Assembly (NCBI GenBank): GCA_026418695.1
Contig: JAOAAU010000009.1
Location: 62,001 to 126,000 of the forward strand
Length of the DNA stretch: 64,000 bases
From: Clostridia bacterium
Lineage (GTDB): Bacteria; Bacillota; Clostridia; Acetivibrionales; JAFADI01
Direction of reading: 5' to 3'
Part shown: positions 45,356-53,957 of the stretch, in pieces
How positions within the stretch are numbered: position 1 is the first letter of the stretch
Layout: each line of letters begins with the position of its first letter
Translations under genes and position numbers: made by a program
The notes under the pieces: generated by a model
The model's database searches: none
The model's input: only the letters and a program-made list of their open reading frames with translations
What the model was told of the DNA's origin: nothing

Positions 45356-46606
45356 ATGATAAATTTAGCGGTACTGGGATATGGAATTGTTGGCTCCGGA
45401 GTTGTTGAAGTTATAAAGAAAAACAGTTCGAGTATCACCATGAGAGCTGGAGAAGAGGTTGCAGTCAAGAAAATACTTGATATCAGGGATTTTCCGGACA
45501 GTCCGGACCGGGATCTGCTGACGAAAAATGCAGACGACGTATTTAGCGATCCTGAGATCAGTATTGTGGTTGAAACCATCGGTGGAGCAGGAATTGCCTA
45601 TGAGTTTACAAAAAGGGCTTTAAACCTGGGGAAACATGTGGTTACTTCCAACAAGGAACTGGTAGCGACTCATGGACCTGAGCTGCTAAGACTTGCAATG
45701 GAAAAAGGAGTGCACTATCTCTTTGAAGCCAGTGTAGGCGGCGGTATTCCGATTATCCGTCCGCTGCACCAATGCCTCGCTGCTAATGAAATCAACGGGG
45801 TAACAGGAATTTTAAACGGTACCACCAACTATATTCTCACTCAAATGAAGCGTGAAGGCAAAGATTTTGCGACAGCTTTAAAAGGCGCTCAGGAGAATGG
45901 TTATGCTGAAGCCGATCCAACGGCGGATATCGAGGGACAGGATGCTTGCAGAAAGATTGCGATTCTTTCTTCTATCGCGTACAATGAATATGTGGATTAT
46001 AGAAAAATCCCCACGGAAGGGATCACGAAAATCTCCCTGGAAGATATGCAGTATGCCGAGGCTATGGATGCCTCCATCAAGCTGGTCGGTATGAGCAGAA
46101 AAATCGAGGACAAGATTTATGCGAGAGTCAGCCCGGTGATGGTCAGCAGGGAACACCCGCTGTCCAATGTTGAAGACGTTTTCAATGCGATTGTAGTCAG
46201 CGGCAATGCTTTAGGGGACGCCATGTTTTATGGCAGGGGCGCCGGAAAATTACCGACTGCAAGTGCGGTGGTCGCGGATGTGATCGATATTGTAAAGCAC
46301 CTGGACAGCAATTCACGGTACCTGTGGAATGTAAACAGTGAAGAAAACATGGTGGATCCGGGGGCTGTTGAGGGCAAGTATTTTATCAGGATAAAGACCA
46401 GCAATTCTGAGGAAGCTAAGAAGGCGGCAGAAAAGCTGTTCGGTGAAATAACCTGGATCAAAGCCCGTAAGTTGAAAAGTGAAGACGAGATGGCTTTTGT
46501 AACCGATAGTTTCTCTGAAAATCAGATGCAAGAAGCTGTTGAAGCATTAAATGGTGTCGATGCTGTCAGTGAAGTAATCAATAGAATCAGAGTTCTTGAA
46601 GCTTAA
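45356..46606 (+). CDS. hom: Homoserine dehydrogenase
   Basis: A 416-residue NAD(P)H enzyme converting aspartate semialdehyde to homoserine. ATG 45356 follows TGGAGG by 7 bp; upstream in-frame starts lie inside the previous gene. It has the Rossmann motif GYGIVGSGV, VVTSNKELVA, the catalytic region GGGIPIIRPL...GILNGTTNYIL and EADPTADIEGQDACRKI, and a C-terminal ACT domain (about 340-416). It follows the ACT protein closely and precedes lysC. ACT presence suggests feedback control, commonly by threonine. Confidence 0.96.
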   Translation: MINLAVLGYGIVGSGVVEVIKKNSSSITMRAGEEVAVKKILDIRDFPDSPDRDLLTKNADDVFSDPEISIVVETIGGAGIAYEFTKRALNLGKHVVTSNKELVATHGPELLRLAMEKGVHYLFEASVGGGIPIIRPLHQCLAANEINGVTGILNGTTNYILTQMKREGKDFATALKGAQENGYAEADPTADIEGQDACRKIAILSSIAYNEYVDYRKIPTEGITKISLEDMQYAEAMDASIKLVGMSRKIEDKIYARVSPVMVSREHPLSNVEDVFNAIVVSGNALGDAMFYGRGAGKLPTASAVVADVIDIVKHLDSNSRYLWNVNSEENMVDPGAVEGKYFIRIKTSNSEEAKKAAEKLFGEITWIKARKLKSEDEMAFVTDSFSENQMQEAVEALNGVDAVSEVINRIRVLEA

Positions 46607-46735
46607 TTCAAAATTTGTGGCATGAAGCATGAAAAAGAAATTTTATGATGTTAAAAAGCATTAGATGCAAAAGCTCTTAAGTAGTCATAAATTGTATTAG
46701 AAATTTTAAAATATATAGGTTTGGAGGTCTTACTA

Positions 46736-48085
46736 ATGAAAGTTGCAAAATTCGGAGGCACATCCCTCGCCTCAGCGGAACAGATAAAGAAAGTGTGTGA
46801 TATTGTTACAGCGGATCCCGATCGCAGATTGATAGTTGTTTCAGCTCCGGGCAAGCGTTCCAAGGAAGATATCAAGGTGACGGATCTGTTGATCAACCTT
46901 GCAAATAAATTTATTGCGGATGGTTCTGCGGAAGAAGAATTAAAAGCTGTAGTCGCGAGATACAATGACATCGCAGAGGAGCTCGGCGTACCTGGTGAAG
47001 TGGTAAGTGTAATTGAAGAAGACCTCCGCCAGCGTCTTGCAGCGGGTACCGCCAATCCGGATAAGTTCATGGATTCCTTGAAGGCAGCAGGTGAGGACAA
47101 CTGTGCCAAAGTCGTCGCACGCTATCTGAGCAGCAAGGGCTATGATGCAAAATACATAAACCCGAAAGATGCGGGAATGATTTTAAGCGATGAGTTTGGT
47201 AATGCGAGAGTACTTCCCGAATCCTACGATAAATTGAAAGCGCTTGGGGAACTGCCGGGAATTTTGATTTTCCCGGGCTTTTTCGGATATTCTGAAGCAG
47301 GGGATGTTGTTACCTTCCCAAGAGGCGGATCCGATATCACCGGTTCAATTCTGGCTGCAGCAGTCAATGCGGATGTATATGAAAACTTTACAGACGTAGA
47401 CTCTGTTTATGCAGCCAATCCCAACCTGATTGAAAACCCGAAAGCCATTCCAGTGTTTACTTATAGGGAAATGAGAGAATTATCCTATGCAGGTTTTTCC
47501 GTTCTACATGAAGAAACTCTGGAGCCTGTGTACCGCAAGGGTATTCCTGTTAATATTAAAAATACGAATAATCCTTCAGCTCCAGGCACACTCATCGTTC
47601 CAAAACGTGAGGTGAACAACGGCCCGGTAGTAGGAATTGCATGTGATAAAGGTTTTTGTTCCTTATATATCAGCAAATATATGATGAACCGCGAGATCGG
47701 ATTTGGCCGTAAGGTGCTTCAAATTCTTGAAGATGAATCCATTTCTTATGAGCACACTCCTTCAGGAATTGACAACATATCCGTGATCCTGCGGGAAAAG
47801 CAGTTTGACATTGCGACAGAGGAACGTGTAACAAAGAGACTCAAGGAAGAACTTGAAGTAGATGATGTTTTTGTAGGAAGGAATAAAGCGCTGGTTATGG
47901 TCGTAGGAGAAGGAATGACACACACCATCGGTCTTGCAGTAAGGGCTACCGGCGCGCTGGCGAAGTCCGGGATCAACATTGAGATGATCAATCAGGGTTC
48001 TTCAGAGGTCAGCATGATGTTCGGTATTGACGAAGCGGATAACGTGAAAGCAGTTAAAGCTTTATACGATGAATTCTTCAGCTAA
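46736..48085 (+). CDS. lysC: Aspartate kinase
   Basis: A 449-residue enzyme that makes aspartyl phosphate, the first step to lysine, threonine and methionine. ATG 46736 follows GGAGG by 8 bp; the in-frame ATG at 46721 has no site. The N-terminal KFGGTSLAS, the FPRGGSDITGS loop and the ENFTDVDSVYAANP segment are the kinase motifs. Two ACT domains (about 300-449) end the protein, including IEMINQGSSEVSMMFGI. It lies after hom with a 129-bp gap. No lysine riboswitch was recognised there. Confidence 0.96.
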   Translation: MKVAKFGGTSLASAEQIKKVCDIVTADPDRRLIVVSAPGKRSKEDIKVTDLLINLANKFIADGSAEEELKAVVARYNDIAEELGVPGEVVSVIEEDLRQRLAAGTANPDKFMDSLKAAGEDNCAKVVARYLSSKGYDAKYINPKDAGMILSDEFGNARVLPESYDKLKALGELPGILIFPGFFGYSEAGDVVTFPRGGSDITGSILAAAVNADVYENFTDVDSVYAANPNLIENPKAIPVFTYREMRELSYAGFSVLHEETLEPVYRKGIPVNIKNTNNPSAPGTLIVPKREVNNGPVVGIACDKGFCSLYISKYMMNREIGFGRKVLQILEDESISYEHTPSGIDNISVILREKQFDIATEERVTKRLKEELEVDDVFVGRNKALVMVVGEGMTHTIGLAVRATGALAKSGINIEMINQGSSEVSMMFGIDEADNVKAVKALYDEFFS

Positions 48086-48097
48086 GTAGTTTTTCCG

Positions 48098-48138
48098 AGG
48101 GTATTGAAGTCTTATGACTTCAATACCCTATTTTATTT
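48098..48138 (+). terminator. lysC terminator
   Basis: A 14-bp stem (AGGGTATTGAAGTC with its complement), loop TTAT, then a T-rich tail. Confidence 0.88.
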
Positions 48139-48167
48139 AACTGATTTTTATTATTTTCATTTTTACA

Positions 48168-48200
48168 AAACCTTTACCCTTGAGAATCCCTCTGTAAGTA
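48168..48200 (+). promoter_or_regulatory. Possible autoregulated ECF-type promoter
   Basis: AAACCTTT (48168-48175) resembles ECF -35 elements containing AACC; the matching -10 would be near CTGTAAGTA (48192-48200). No good sigma-A promoter was seen in the gap before the sigma gene. Confidence 0.35.
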
Positions 48201-48234
48201 TAAAGGAATTCTGAAAAGGAAAGGAGACAGGTTT

Positions 48235-48813
48235 ATGATAACAGAAGAAATAGTGAATCGGTGCCGGAATGGTGATAAAGAGGCTTTTCGGGAATTATTC
48301 ATGAGTATTGAAAAAAAGGCGTTAGCTACAGCCTATCATTTGTCAGGCAATCGAGGAATCGCTGAGGATATTCTCCAGGAAACATATATCAAGTGTTTTA
48401 CGGAGATTCAATACCTTCGAAATCCTCAGTTTTTTAATACCTGGTTCTTCAGGGTCCTAATCCGTACAGGATGGGAAATGTCCAAAAAGCATTCTCGTCT
48501 TCTGGCTACCGATACTGTAGCGGAAGCCGAGAATAAGCAGACTGACAGTTTTCTACAGGGATATGAAGAACGTTACCTTGTTCGAAATGCGATCCACAAC
48601 CTGAGTCAGAACCTAAAGACTGTGGTTATTCTCTACTACTATAATGATATGTCCATAGAAGAGATATCACAAGTTTTAAACTGCCTGAAAGCCACTGTGA
48701 AGTCCCGGTTATTTTATGCCAGAACGGTATTGAAGAAGCAGTTGAATGAGCATTTCAGGATGGAAAATTGTTGCAGGGAAGTAAGCGAAAAGGGGTGGAA
48801 GACCAATGGATAA
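48235..48813 (+). CDS. ECF-family RNA polymerase sigma factor
   Basis: A 192-residue sigma-70 of the ECF group. Region 2 (about 15-80) has the AEDILQETYIKCF motif; region 4 (about 120-175) has the HTH SIEEISQVLNCLKATVKSRLFYAR. AAAGGAGA lies before the ATG. Its end overlaps the next gene by 8 bp, which encodes a membrane protein with one transmembrane helix, the usual sigma/anti-sigma arrangement. The regulon is unknown. Confidence 0.92.
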   Translation: MITEEIVNRCRNGDKEAFRELFMSIEKKALATAYHLSGNRGIAEDILQETYIKCFTEIQYLRNPQFFNTWFFRVLIRTGWEMSKKHSRLLATDTVAEAENKQTDSFLQGYEERYLVRNAIHNLSQNLKTVVILYYYNDMSIEEISQVLNCLKATVKSRLFYARTVLKKQLNEHFRMENCCREVSEKGWKTNG

Positions 48814-49720
48814 AAGGATGGAATTTGATGCGGAATTGAAAGCCGCTTTGAAATTGGATACGAGTATTTATATTACATCCAGGGACCTTTTTGAAGAAGC
48901 GTGGATGAAAATGCAACAGACGCATACGAAGTCGGGTTACAAAAACCCTATAAGAAGAATTATTCTATTGGCTGCTTGTTTCCTTATTCTAAGTTTTGGC
49001 ACAGCAATGGCTGTATCAGCAGATGTCAGAGACGCTGCGATAAAAGTATATGAAAAGATTAAGACAACATTTATCGTAGAAAGAGAAGGAGACAGCTATA
49101 AAATTGTGGAGAAAACGGAAGAGGATACTCTCCGTGTAGTTAGCTTTAGCTCTCATAGCTTTACTCCAAGTGGAGCAGAGTTTGTGAAAAAAAAGGTAGG
49201 GTTCAATTTTTATATACCTGAAAAAATTGGGAATGATTTCTGGTATTATAATTCGGGTCTTCTGCTGGCAGTGTATGATGTGAAACTTAGGGATGTATTG
49301 AAGTTGGAGGACAAGTTTCAAGTTGCGGCGGCAGATGATGAAACGCTTCAAGAACTGTCTGGCTTTAAAACAGAGCGGTGTATTGGAGTAAGATACTATG
49401 ACGCAAACGCCAATTATTATATTTTATATATTTTCTCTGCAAAGAATAAAACTGGATCAGATAAGGAGTCAAGCTGGAAAGAAATAAACAAACTCAATAT
49501 TGAAGATATCGAGTGTACCCAATATGAGTATCCATATCCAGTTTATGAAAACAAAATTCTAACCTATGCTGATAGACCCATACGTGTTGAAACTAAAACT
49601 GCTTTCGTATGGGAATACGAGGATAAAGTCTATAGCCTGCAAGGAATTCGTGATGCTGATTACAGTACGGTAGAAAAGTTTGTGAAAGGGTATATCAAAG
49701 AAATTAAAAATCAGAATTAG
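48806..49720 (+). CDS. Probable anti-sigma factor, membrane-anchored
   Basis: A 304-residue protein overlapping the sigma gene. Residues 1-50 are a short cytoplasmic, helical segment (EFDAELKAALKLD) suited to sigma binding. One transmembrane helix (about 52-72; RRIILLAACFLILSFGTAMAV) leads to an extracytoplasmic domain of about 230 residues rich in aromatic and acidic residues, resembling the DUF4367/DUF4179 type domains of RsiV-like proteins. No zinc-binding anti-sigma motif is visible. The call rests on position and topology; the inducing signal is unknown. Confidence 0.78.
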   Translation: MDKRMEFDAELKAALKLDTSIYITSRDLFEEAWMKMQQTHTKSGYKNPIRRIILLAACFLILSFGTAMAVSADVRDAAIKVYEKIKTTFIVEREGDSYKIVEKTEEDTLRVVSFSSHSFTPSGAEFVKKKVGFNFYIPEKIGNDFWYYNSGLLLAVYDVKLRDVLKLEDKFQVAAADDETLQELSGFKTERCIGVRYYDANANYYILYIFSAKNKTGSDKESSWKEINKLNIEDIECTQYEYPYPVYENKILTYADRPIRVETKTAFVWEYEDKVYSLQGIRDADYSTVEKFVKGYIKEIKNQN

Positions 49721-49729
49721 GAAAGATGG

Positions 49730-49789
49730 GCAGAAGGACAGATACATTGTGATCAATAATGTATCTGCTCTTCTGCTTTTATTTTTTTA
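49730..49789 (+). terminator. Terminator of the sigma/anti-sigma operon
   Basis: A long stem: GCAGAAG/CTTCTGC and CAGATACATT/AATGTATCTG, separated by a 2-nt internal mismatch, then a T-rich tract. The rest of the gap to 50058 shows no other clear feature. Confidence 0.9.
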
Positions 49790-50058
49790 GGAAATTTATA
49801 AAGATTTTTAATCAAGCTGGTGCTTTTTATTTGGTGGTTGCCTTCTTCAGCCACAGCAGATTTGTTCAAGCGTAAAGTGTTGCAACTGGAGGCATAAGAG
49901 CCTTTCGTTGACAAAAAATAGGATACATGATATTATTTGACAAAATAATACAATTACGTATTAAAGCAATAAGATTCCTATTTAGTATTTCAAAAGTTCC
50001 AGATTTATTTTTCATATTTCTGTCTAAAACAAATATCTTTAAATCAGGGGGCGAGGCC

Positions 50059-52593
50059 ATGCAAATCAAGGATCAGCTGAAGAATCTTCTGGGTGCCCAA
50101 AAAGATTTTCTGCATGAGTTTGAAAGCGTAGTAAAGGAATTCGAGTCCAATGACCTGGTGAATCAAAACATTCAGTTGAATAGGGAGCTTCAGGAGTATA
50201 AAAAGCTTGTTGAGGAATTCAAGGTGAAAGTTCAAAGTATTGAAAAAGAAAACCAGGGACTTAGAATCGCCCTGAAGGAACAGATCCTGGATGAAAAGCT
50301 GAATATTCTTAAGATCTCCCGGCAAAAGCTGGAGACTTACTTTCACGACCTCTCCAGACAATACAACAACAGACTGCTGGCACTTGAACAAAGTACAATG
50401 GCGCGGTGCCAGGAACTGAAAAACATCGCGGCGAAAGAATTGGGAAATGAAAAAGAAGACTTGAATAAAGAGATTGAGAAGCTCTACAGCAGCTTGAAGG
50501 AAAAGATTCAGCAAAGAAAAGCGCAATTGGATTCATTGAAGGACAATGCACTTAAGGATATCGAAACTGAAATAAATCAGATCGGAAATGAAGCTATCGA
50601 TGAAGAGCTCATCCAAAAAAGGATACGGCAAAATGATATCGAGATCAAAATCGGTTTAAGCTGGGTTAATAAAATCGGGATATTCCTGATTCTCATCGGT
50701 GTTGCTACGGCAATGAAATATACGTATTCCAATTATTTTAACAATTATATGAAAGGCATTTTTGCTTTTGTCATCGGATTGATATTCCTCGGTGGAGGGG
50801 AGTGGTTCAGCCGAAAGGCAAAGAGTGTTGTAGCTCAAGGGCTCACGGGCGGAGGCATTGCGATCTTATATCTGGCAACCTTCAGCAGCTATTTTGTGCT
50901 CAAGATCATCGGCCTGGAAGCAGGACTTTTGCTATCGGTCTTAATTACGGCAGCAGCGCTGGCATTGTCTGTATGGTACAGTTCGAAAACCATTTGTTCT
51001 TTTGCACTGATTGGAGGATACATTCCTTTCTTTGCATACCTTGTAAACTTCAAAATGGATGATTTCGGGTTCTATGTGTCCATGGGCTATTTCTTCCTTC
51101 TGAATCTTCTGACGTTGCTCATTTCTTTTAATAAAAGATGGACCATTGTGAATTACATCAGCTTTCTGTTTAATGTGCCGACGTTAATTTATCTGGTATT
51201 CAAGGTATCCAGTGTTTGGGTCGGTATCACATACTGTATTGTTACGTTTTCCATGTATTTGGTGATCACCCTGGCATACCCACTAAGAAACAAGCTGCGT
51301 CTGCATCCGATGGATATGATCCTTCTGGGGCTGAATACCTTCATTAGCTGTATCACGGTTTACATGCTGTTTGAACAAGCAAAGCTCAGTTCCGTCAGGG
51401 GATTGCTGGCCATTGTCTTCTGTCTGATATACTTTGGATTGGGGCAATTTCTTGAAAAAACCATGGAAGGTGAAAAACAGACACAGGTATTGTTTTACCT
51501 GATCTCGCTGACCTTTGCAGTATTAATCATCCCGTTCCAGTTTGGTGTGCAGTGGCTGACCCTTGGATGGCTCGCAGAAGGCGTATTTATGATCACCTAT
51601 GGCCTCAAAGGACGGTTTAAGTATATGGAGAGGGCCGGATGGGCGGTATTTCTGCTTTGTGTTGCAACCTTCTTTATACTTGATTATGCAAATACCATTC
51701 TGCCAGGCATCCTGAAGGTTCAATATTTTGATTTCAAGTATACGGCAGTGATGCTGGGATTATTATTCACCTTGTTTATCTACCTGATCGACATGAGCAA
51801 GGATGCATTGAAAAAATACGGTTCCAAGGCAGAACTGATTGCCGTTTACAAGTTCTTTGCAGTATTTAACCTATGGATTTATGTGACTTATATGAGCAAC
51901 CGGCTGTATAACCGATGGATTGTTCTTGATGATTACGACAGCTTTTATAAAACCCTGCTTTTTGCATTAATGACCATGATGACCGCTTTTGCCATCTCCA
52001 AAGTCAAGCTGCTTCAGGATAAGGCTATCAAAGGACTAACGATTTTCCTTTATCTCTTGGGAGATCTGATCTGCATTTTCCTGAACTTGTCCGAACCAGT
52101 ATTTATAATCGGGGAGAAAGCCATAGAAATATTCTCTGTCATCGTTTTGGTGTTGTATAATATTCTTGTATTTTTCAATATCAGGGATTTGCTGATTGCA
52201 ATGATACGCAGATCCAACCGGAATCTGGAGATCTACCCGTTGTTTATGGGCATCTATCTTTTGGGAAATATCACAGCCTTGTTGATCGTCCAGTTCAATC
52301 TTGGAGAGATGAACCTGCTGTTCAGCTTGCTGTACCTTGTATTTGCTTTGATATTTATCATCTATGGATTTAAAAAGAAGTATGCCATGACCCGAAGGCT
52401 GGGATTGGGATTATCTATCCTCTCCACAGCCAAACTGTTTATTTACGATCTGGCCTTCCTCAAAACAGAGGGAAAAATAGCCTCCTATTTTGCCTTCGGT
52501 CTGGTACTGATCGGAATATCCTTTGTTTATCAAAGGTTTAAAAAGGTGATGGAAGCTTCGTCAAATTCAACTGGAGTTGGTGAAAGCAATTGA
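50059..52593 (+). CDS. DUF2339 large polytopic membrane protein
   Basis: An 844-residue protein. ATG 50059 follows GGGGGCGAGG; upstream in-frame starts lack a site. The first ~190 residues are coiled coil (LQEYKKLVEEFKVKVQ and following). Then come more than twenty hydrophobic helices, including GLSWVNKIGIFLILIGVATAMKY and GGAGWFS-like repeats of the DUF2339 family. The stop overlaps the start of the next gene. The DUF2339/DUF3999 pair occurs in many bacteria and has no assigned role; a cell-envelope or transport function is guessed. Confidence 0.82.
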   Translation: MQIKDQLKNLLGAQKDFLHEFESVVKEFESNDLVNQNIQLNRELQEYKKLVEEFKVKVQSIEKENQGLRIALKEQILDEKLNILKISRQKLETYFHDLSRQYNNRLLALEQSTMARCQELKNIAAKELGNEKEDLNKEIEKLYSSLKEKIQQRKAQLDSLKDNALKDIETEINQIGNEAIDEELIQKRIRQNDIEIKIGLSWVNKIGIFLILIGVATAMKYTYSNYFNNYMKGIFAFVIGLIFLGGGEWFSRKAKSVVAQGLTGGGIAILYLATFSSYFVLKIIGLEAGLLLSVLITAAALALSVWYSSKTICSFALIGGYIPFFAYLVNFKMDDFGFYVSMGYFFLLNLLTLLISFNKRWTIVNYISFLFNVPTLIYLVFKVSSVWVGITYCIVTFSMYLVITLAYPLRNKLRLHPMDMILLGLNTFISCITVYMLFEQAKLSSVRGLLAIVFCLIYFGLGQFLEKTMEGEKQTQVLFYLISLTFAVLIIPFQFGVQWLTLGWLAEGVFMITYGLKGRFKYMERAGWAVFLLCVATFFILDYANTILPGILKVQYFDFKYTAVMLGLLFTLFIYLIDMSKDALKKYGSKAELIAVYKFFAVFNLWIYVTYMSNRLYNRWIVLDDYDSFYKTLLFALMTMMTAFAISKVKLLQDKAIKGLTIFLYLLGDLICIFLNLSEPVFIIGEKAIEIFSVIVLVLYNILVFFNIRDLLIAMIRRSNRNLEIYPLFMGIYLLGNITALLIVQFNLGEMNLLFSLLYLVFALIFIIYGFKKKYAMTRRLGLGLSILSTAKLFIYDLAFLKTEGKIASYFAFGLVLIGISFVYQRFKKVMEASSNSTGVGESN

Positions 52594-53855
52594 AAAGAAC
52601 AATTCTGACATTAGCATTATTATGGTCTGTTATCTACGGATTTTATCCTGCTTTGGCTGCAGAAGCCAACTTGCAGCCGTGGAAATACTTCAAAGAGGTC
52701 CGGGTGGAGGGAGCTAACAAGTATAAGGCGGTATACCTGGATGAGGATGTCTACCGGGATGCTCAGCCGAACCTTGAAGATCTGAGGATCGCTGACAGTG
52801 AAGGGAATTTTGTTCCCTACTACCTCGAAAACAGCTATTCGTATCCTGTGAGAGAAAAGGAAACCTATACAGCCACACGAATAGGCTCATTTGTCAAGGA
52901 CAATGATGCCTATGTGGATTTTAAAGTACAGCCAGCGAGAGAAAACTCGGATATCCTGGGGAGCAGGCTTGCTTTCTTCGTCTCGGAGCAGAAATTTTTA
53001 AAAACCATTGATCTTTATGGGAGCTTTGATGGTGTGAACTGGCAGTACATTATGAAAGACAGTCTATATAAGGTGGATAATATTTCAAAAACAGAGGTAG
53101 ATTTTAAAGAAATACAAAAATTCAGCTTCTACCGTGTGAAGGTTCCGAACAATCTGGAAAAGATCGATATCAATGGTTTGCAGGTGGTCTACAACTACTT
53201 TGAAAAAAGAGAAAACAGCTATGAAAAGGCTGTGCCTATCGAATATGAAATGAAAAATGAAGCGCAGCATACAGAACTGACTATAAAAAACAGCAACAAG
53301 CTTAAGATAAAAAAAGTCAACTTGGATATTGAGGGGATTTTTAACAGAAGCTACTCGGTATATACCGGCCAAGGGGATGAATTTATGCCTGCCGGAATTT
53401 CGGGAGAGCTTTACAATCTCCATTTCAAGGATTTGGACATCTCCGATACCAGTATCGAAACGGGAAGCTATCCACTATCCTCAGAGTCCATCCGGGTCAA
53501 GATTGTTAATATGGATGACAAACCGTTGAAAATCAAAGGGATTCAAGTCCAGTACTATGTTGATAAGATTGTGTTTGAGGATACCGGTTCCAAACCCTTC
53601 AGGCTGTATTACGGAAATACCGAAACGAAAAGGCCGGTGTACGACCTGGAGAAGTACAAGGAACATATCGAAAAAGAACAGCAGGATACCTGCAGCTTGG
53701 GCACATCAACCCGGCAGGTCAAAACTAAAAGCGGGGAACCTGAAAAACGATCTATGGATTCAGGAAGGATCTTTAACATCATCGTTATCATCGTTGCAGC
53801 AGGGTTGATCTTTTTAATCGCACTGAAGCTCGGCAAACAAAACAAGCGCCCGTGA
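52590..53855 (+). CDS. DUF3999-like exported protein with C-terminal anchor
   Basis: A 421-residue protein with TTG start overlapping the upstream stop (TTGA). A signal peptide (about 1-25, cleavage near ALAAEA) is followed by about 370 extracytoplasmic residues in beta-rich domains (KYFKEVRVEGANKYKAVYLD; PNLEDLRIADSEGN). One transmembrane helix (about 395-415) and a short basic tail end it. The order DUF2339 then DUF3999 is the usual pairing. GGAG lies 13 bp before the start, so translational coupling probably matters. The function is not known. Confidence 0.8.
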   Translation: MKRTILTLALLWSVIYGFYPALAAEANLQPWKYFKEVRVEGANKYKAVYLDEDVYRDAQPNLEDLRIADSEGNFVPYYLENSYSYPVREKETYTATRIGSFVKDNDAYVDFKVQPARENSDILGSRLAFFVSEQKFLKTIDLYGSFDGVNWQYIMKDSLYKVDNISKTEVDFKEIQKFSFYRVKVPNNLEKIDINGLQVVYNYFEKRENSYEKAVPIEYEMKNEAQHTELTIKNSNKLKIKKVNLDIEGIFNRSYSVYTGQGDEFMPAGISGELYNLHFKDLDISDTSIETGSYPLSSESIRVKIVNMDDKPLKIKGIQVQYYVDKIVFEDTGSKPFRLYYGNTETKRPVYDLEKYKEHIEKEQQDTCSLGTSTRQVKTKSGEPEKRSMDSGRIFNIIVIIVAAGLIFLIALKLGKQNKRP

Positions 53856-53876
53856 AAATTCACGGGCGCTTGTTTT
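53839..53876 (+). terminator. Perfect long hairpin after the DUF3999 gene
   Basis: Perfect 18-bp arms with an AA loop span 53839-53856 and 53859-53876, with A-run and T-run ends. It overlaps the stop codon and could act on both strands. Confidence 0.85.
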
Positions 53877-53908
53877 GTAAAAAACAGGATAAAAAATGAA
53901 AGAAATTA

Positions 53909-53917
53909 TGGTATAAT
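53909..53917 (+). promoter_or_regulatory. Extended -10 promoter of the cobalamin genes
   Basis: TGG directly before TATAAT (53912-53917); no good -35. The gene begins about 40 bp downstream. No cobalamin riboswitch fits the short leader. Confidence 0.5.
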
Positions 53918-53957
53918 AAAATTTATTTACGACTTAGGAAAAAGCAGGTGTTGCAGA

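Noticed and set aside
46607-46735. Lysine riboswitch before lysC
   Set aside because: No lysine-element core was recognised in the 129-bp gap.
53877-53957. Cobalamin riboswitch before the corrin genes
   Set aside because: The 80-bp region is too short and lacks the conserved B12-box.
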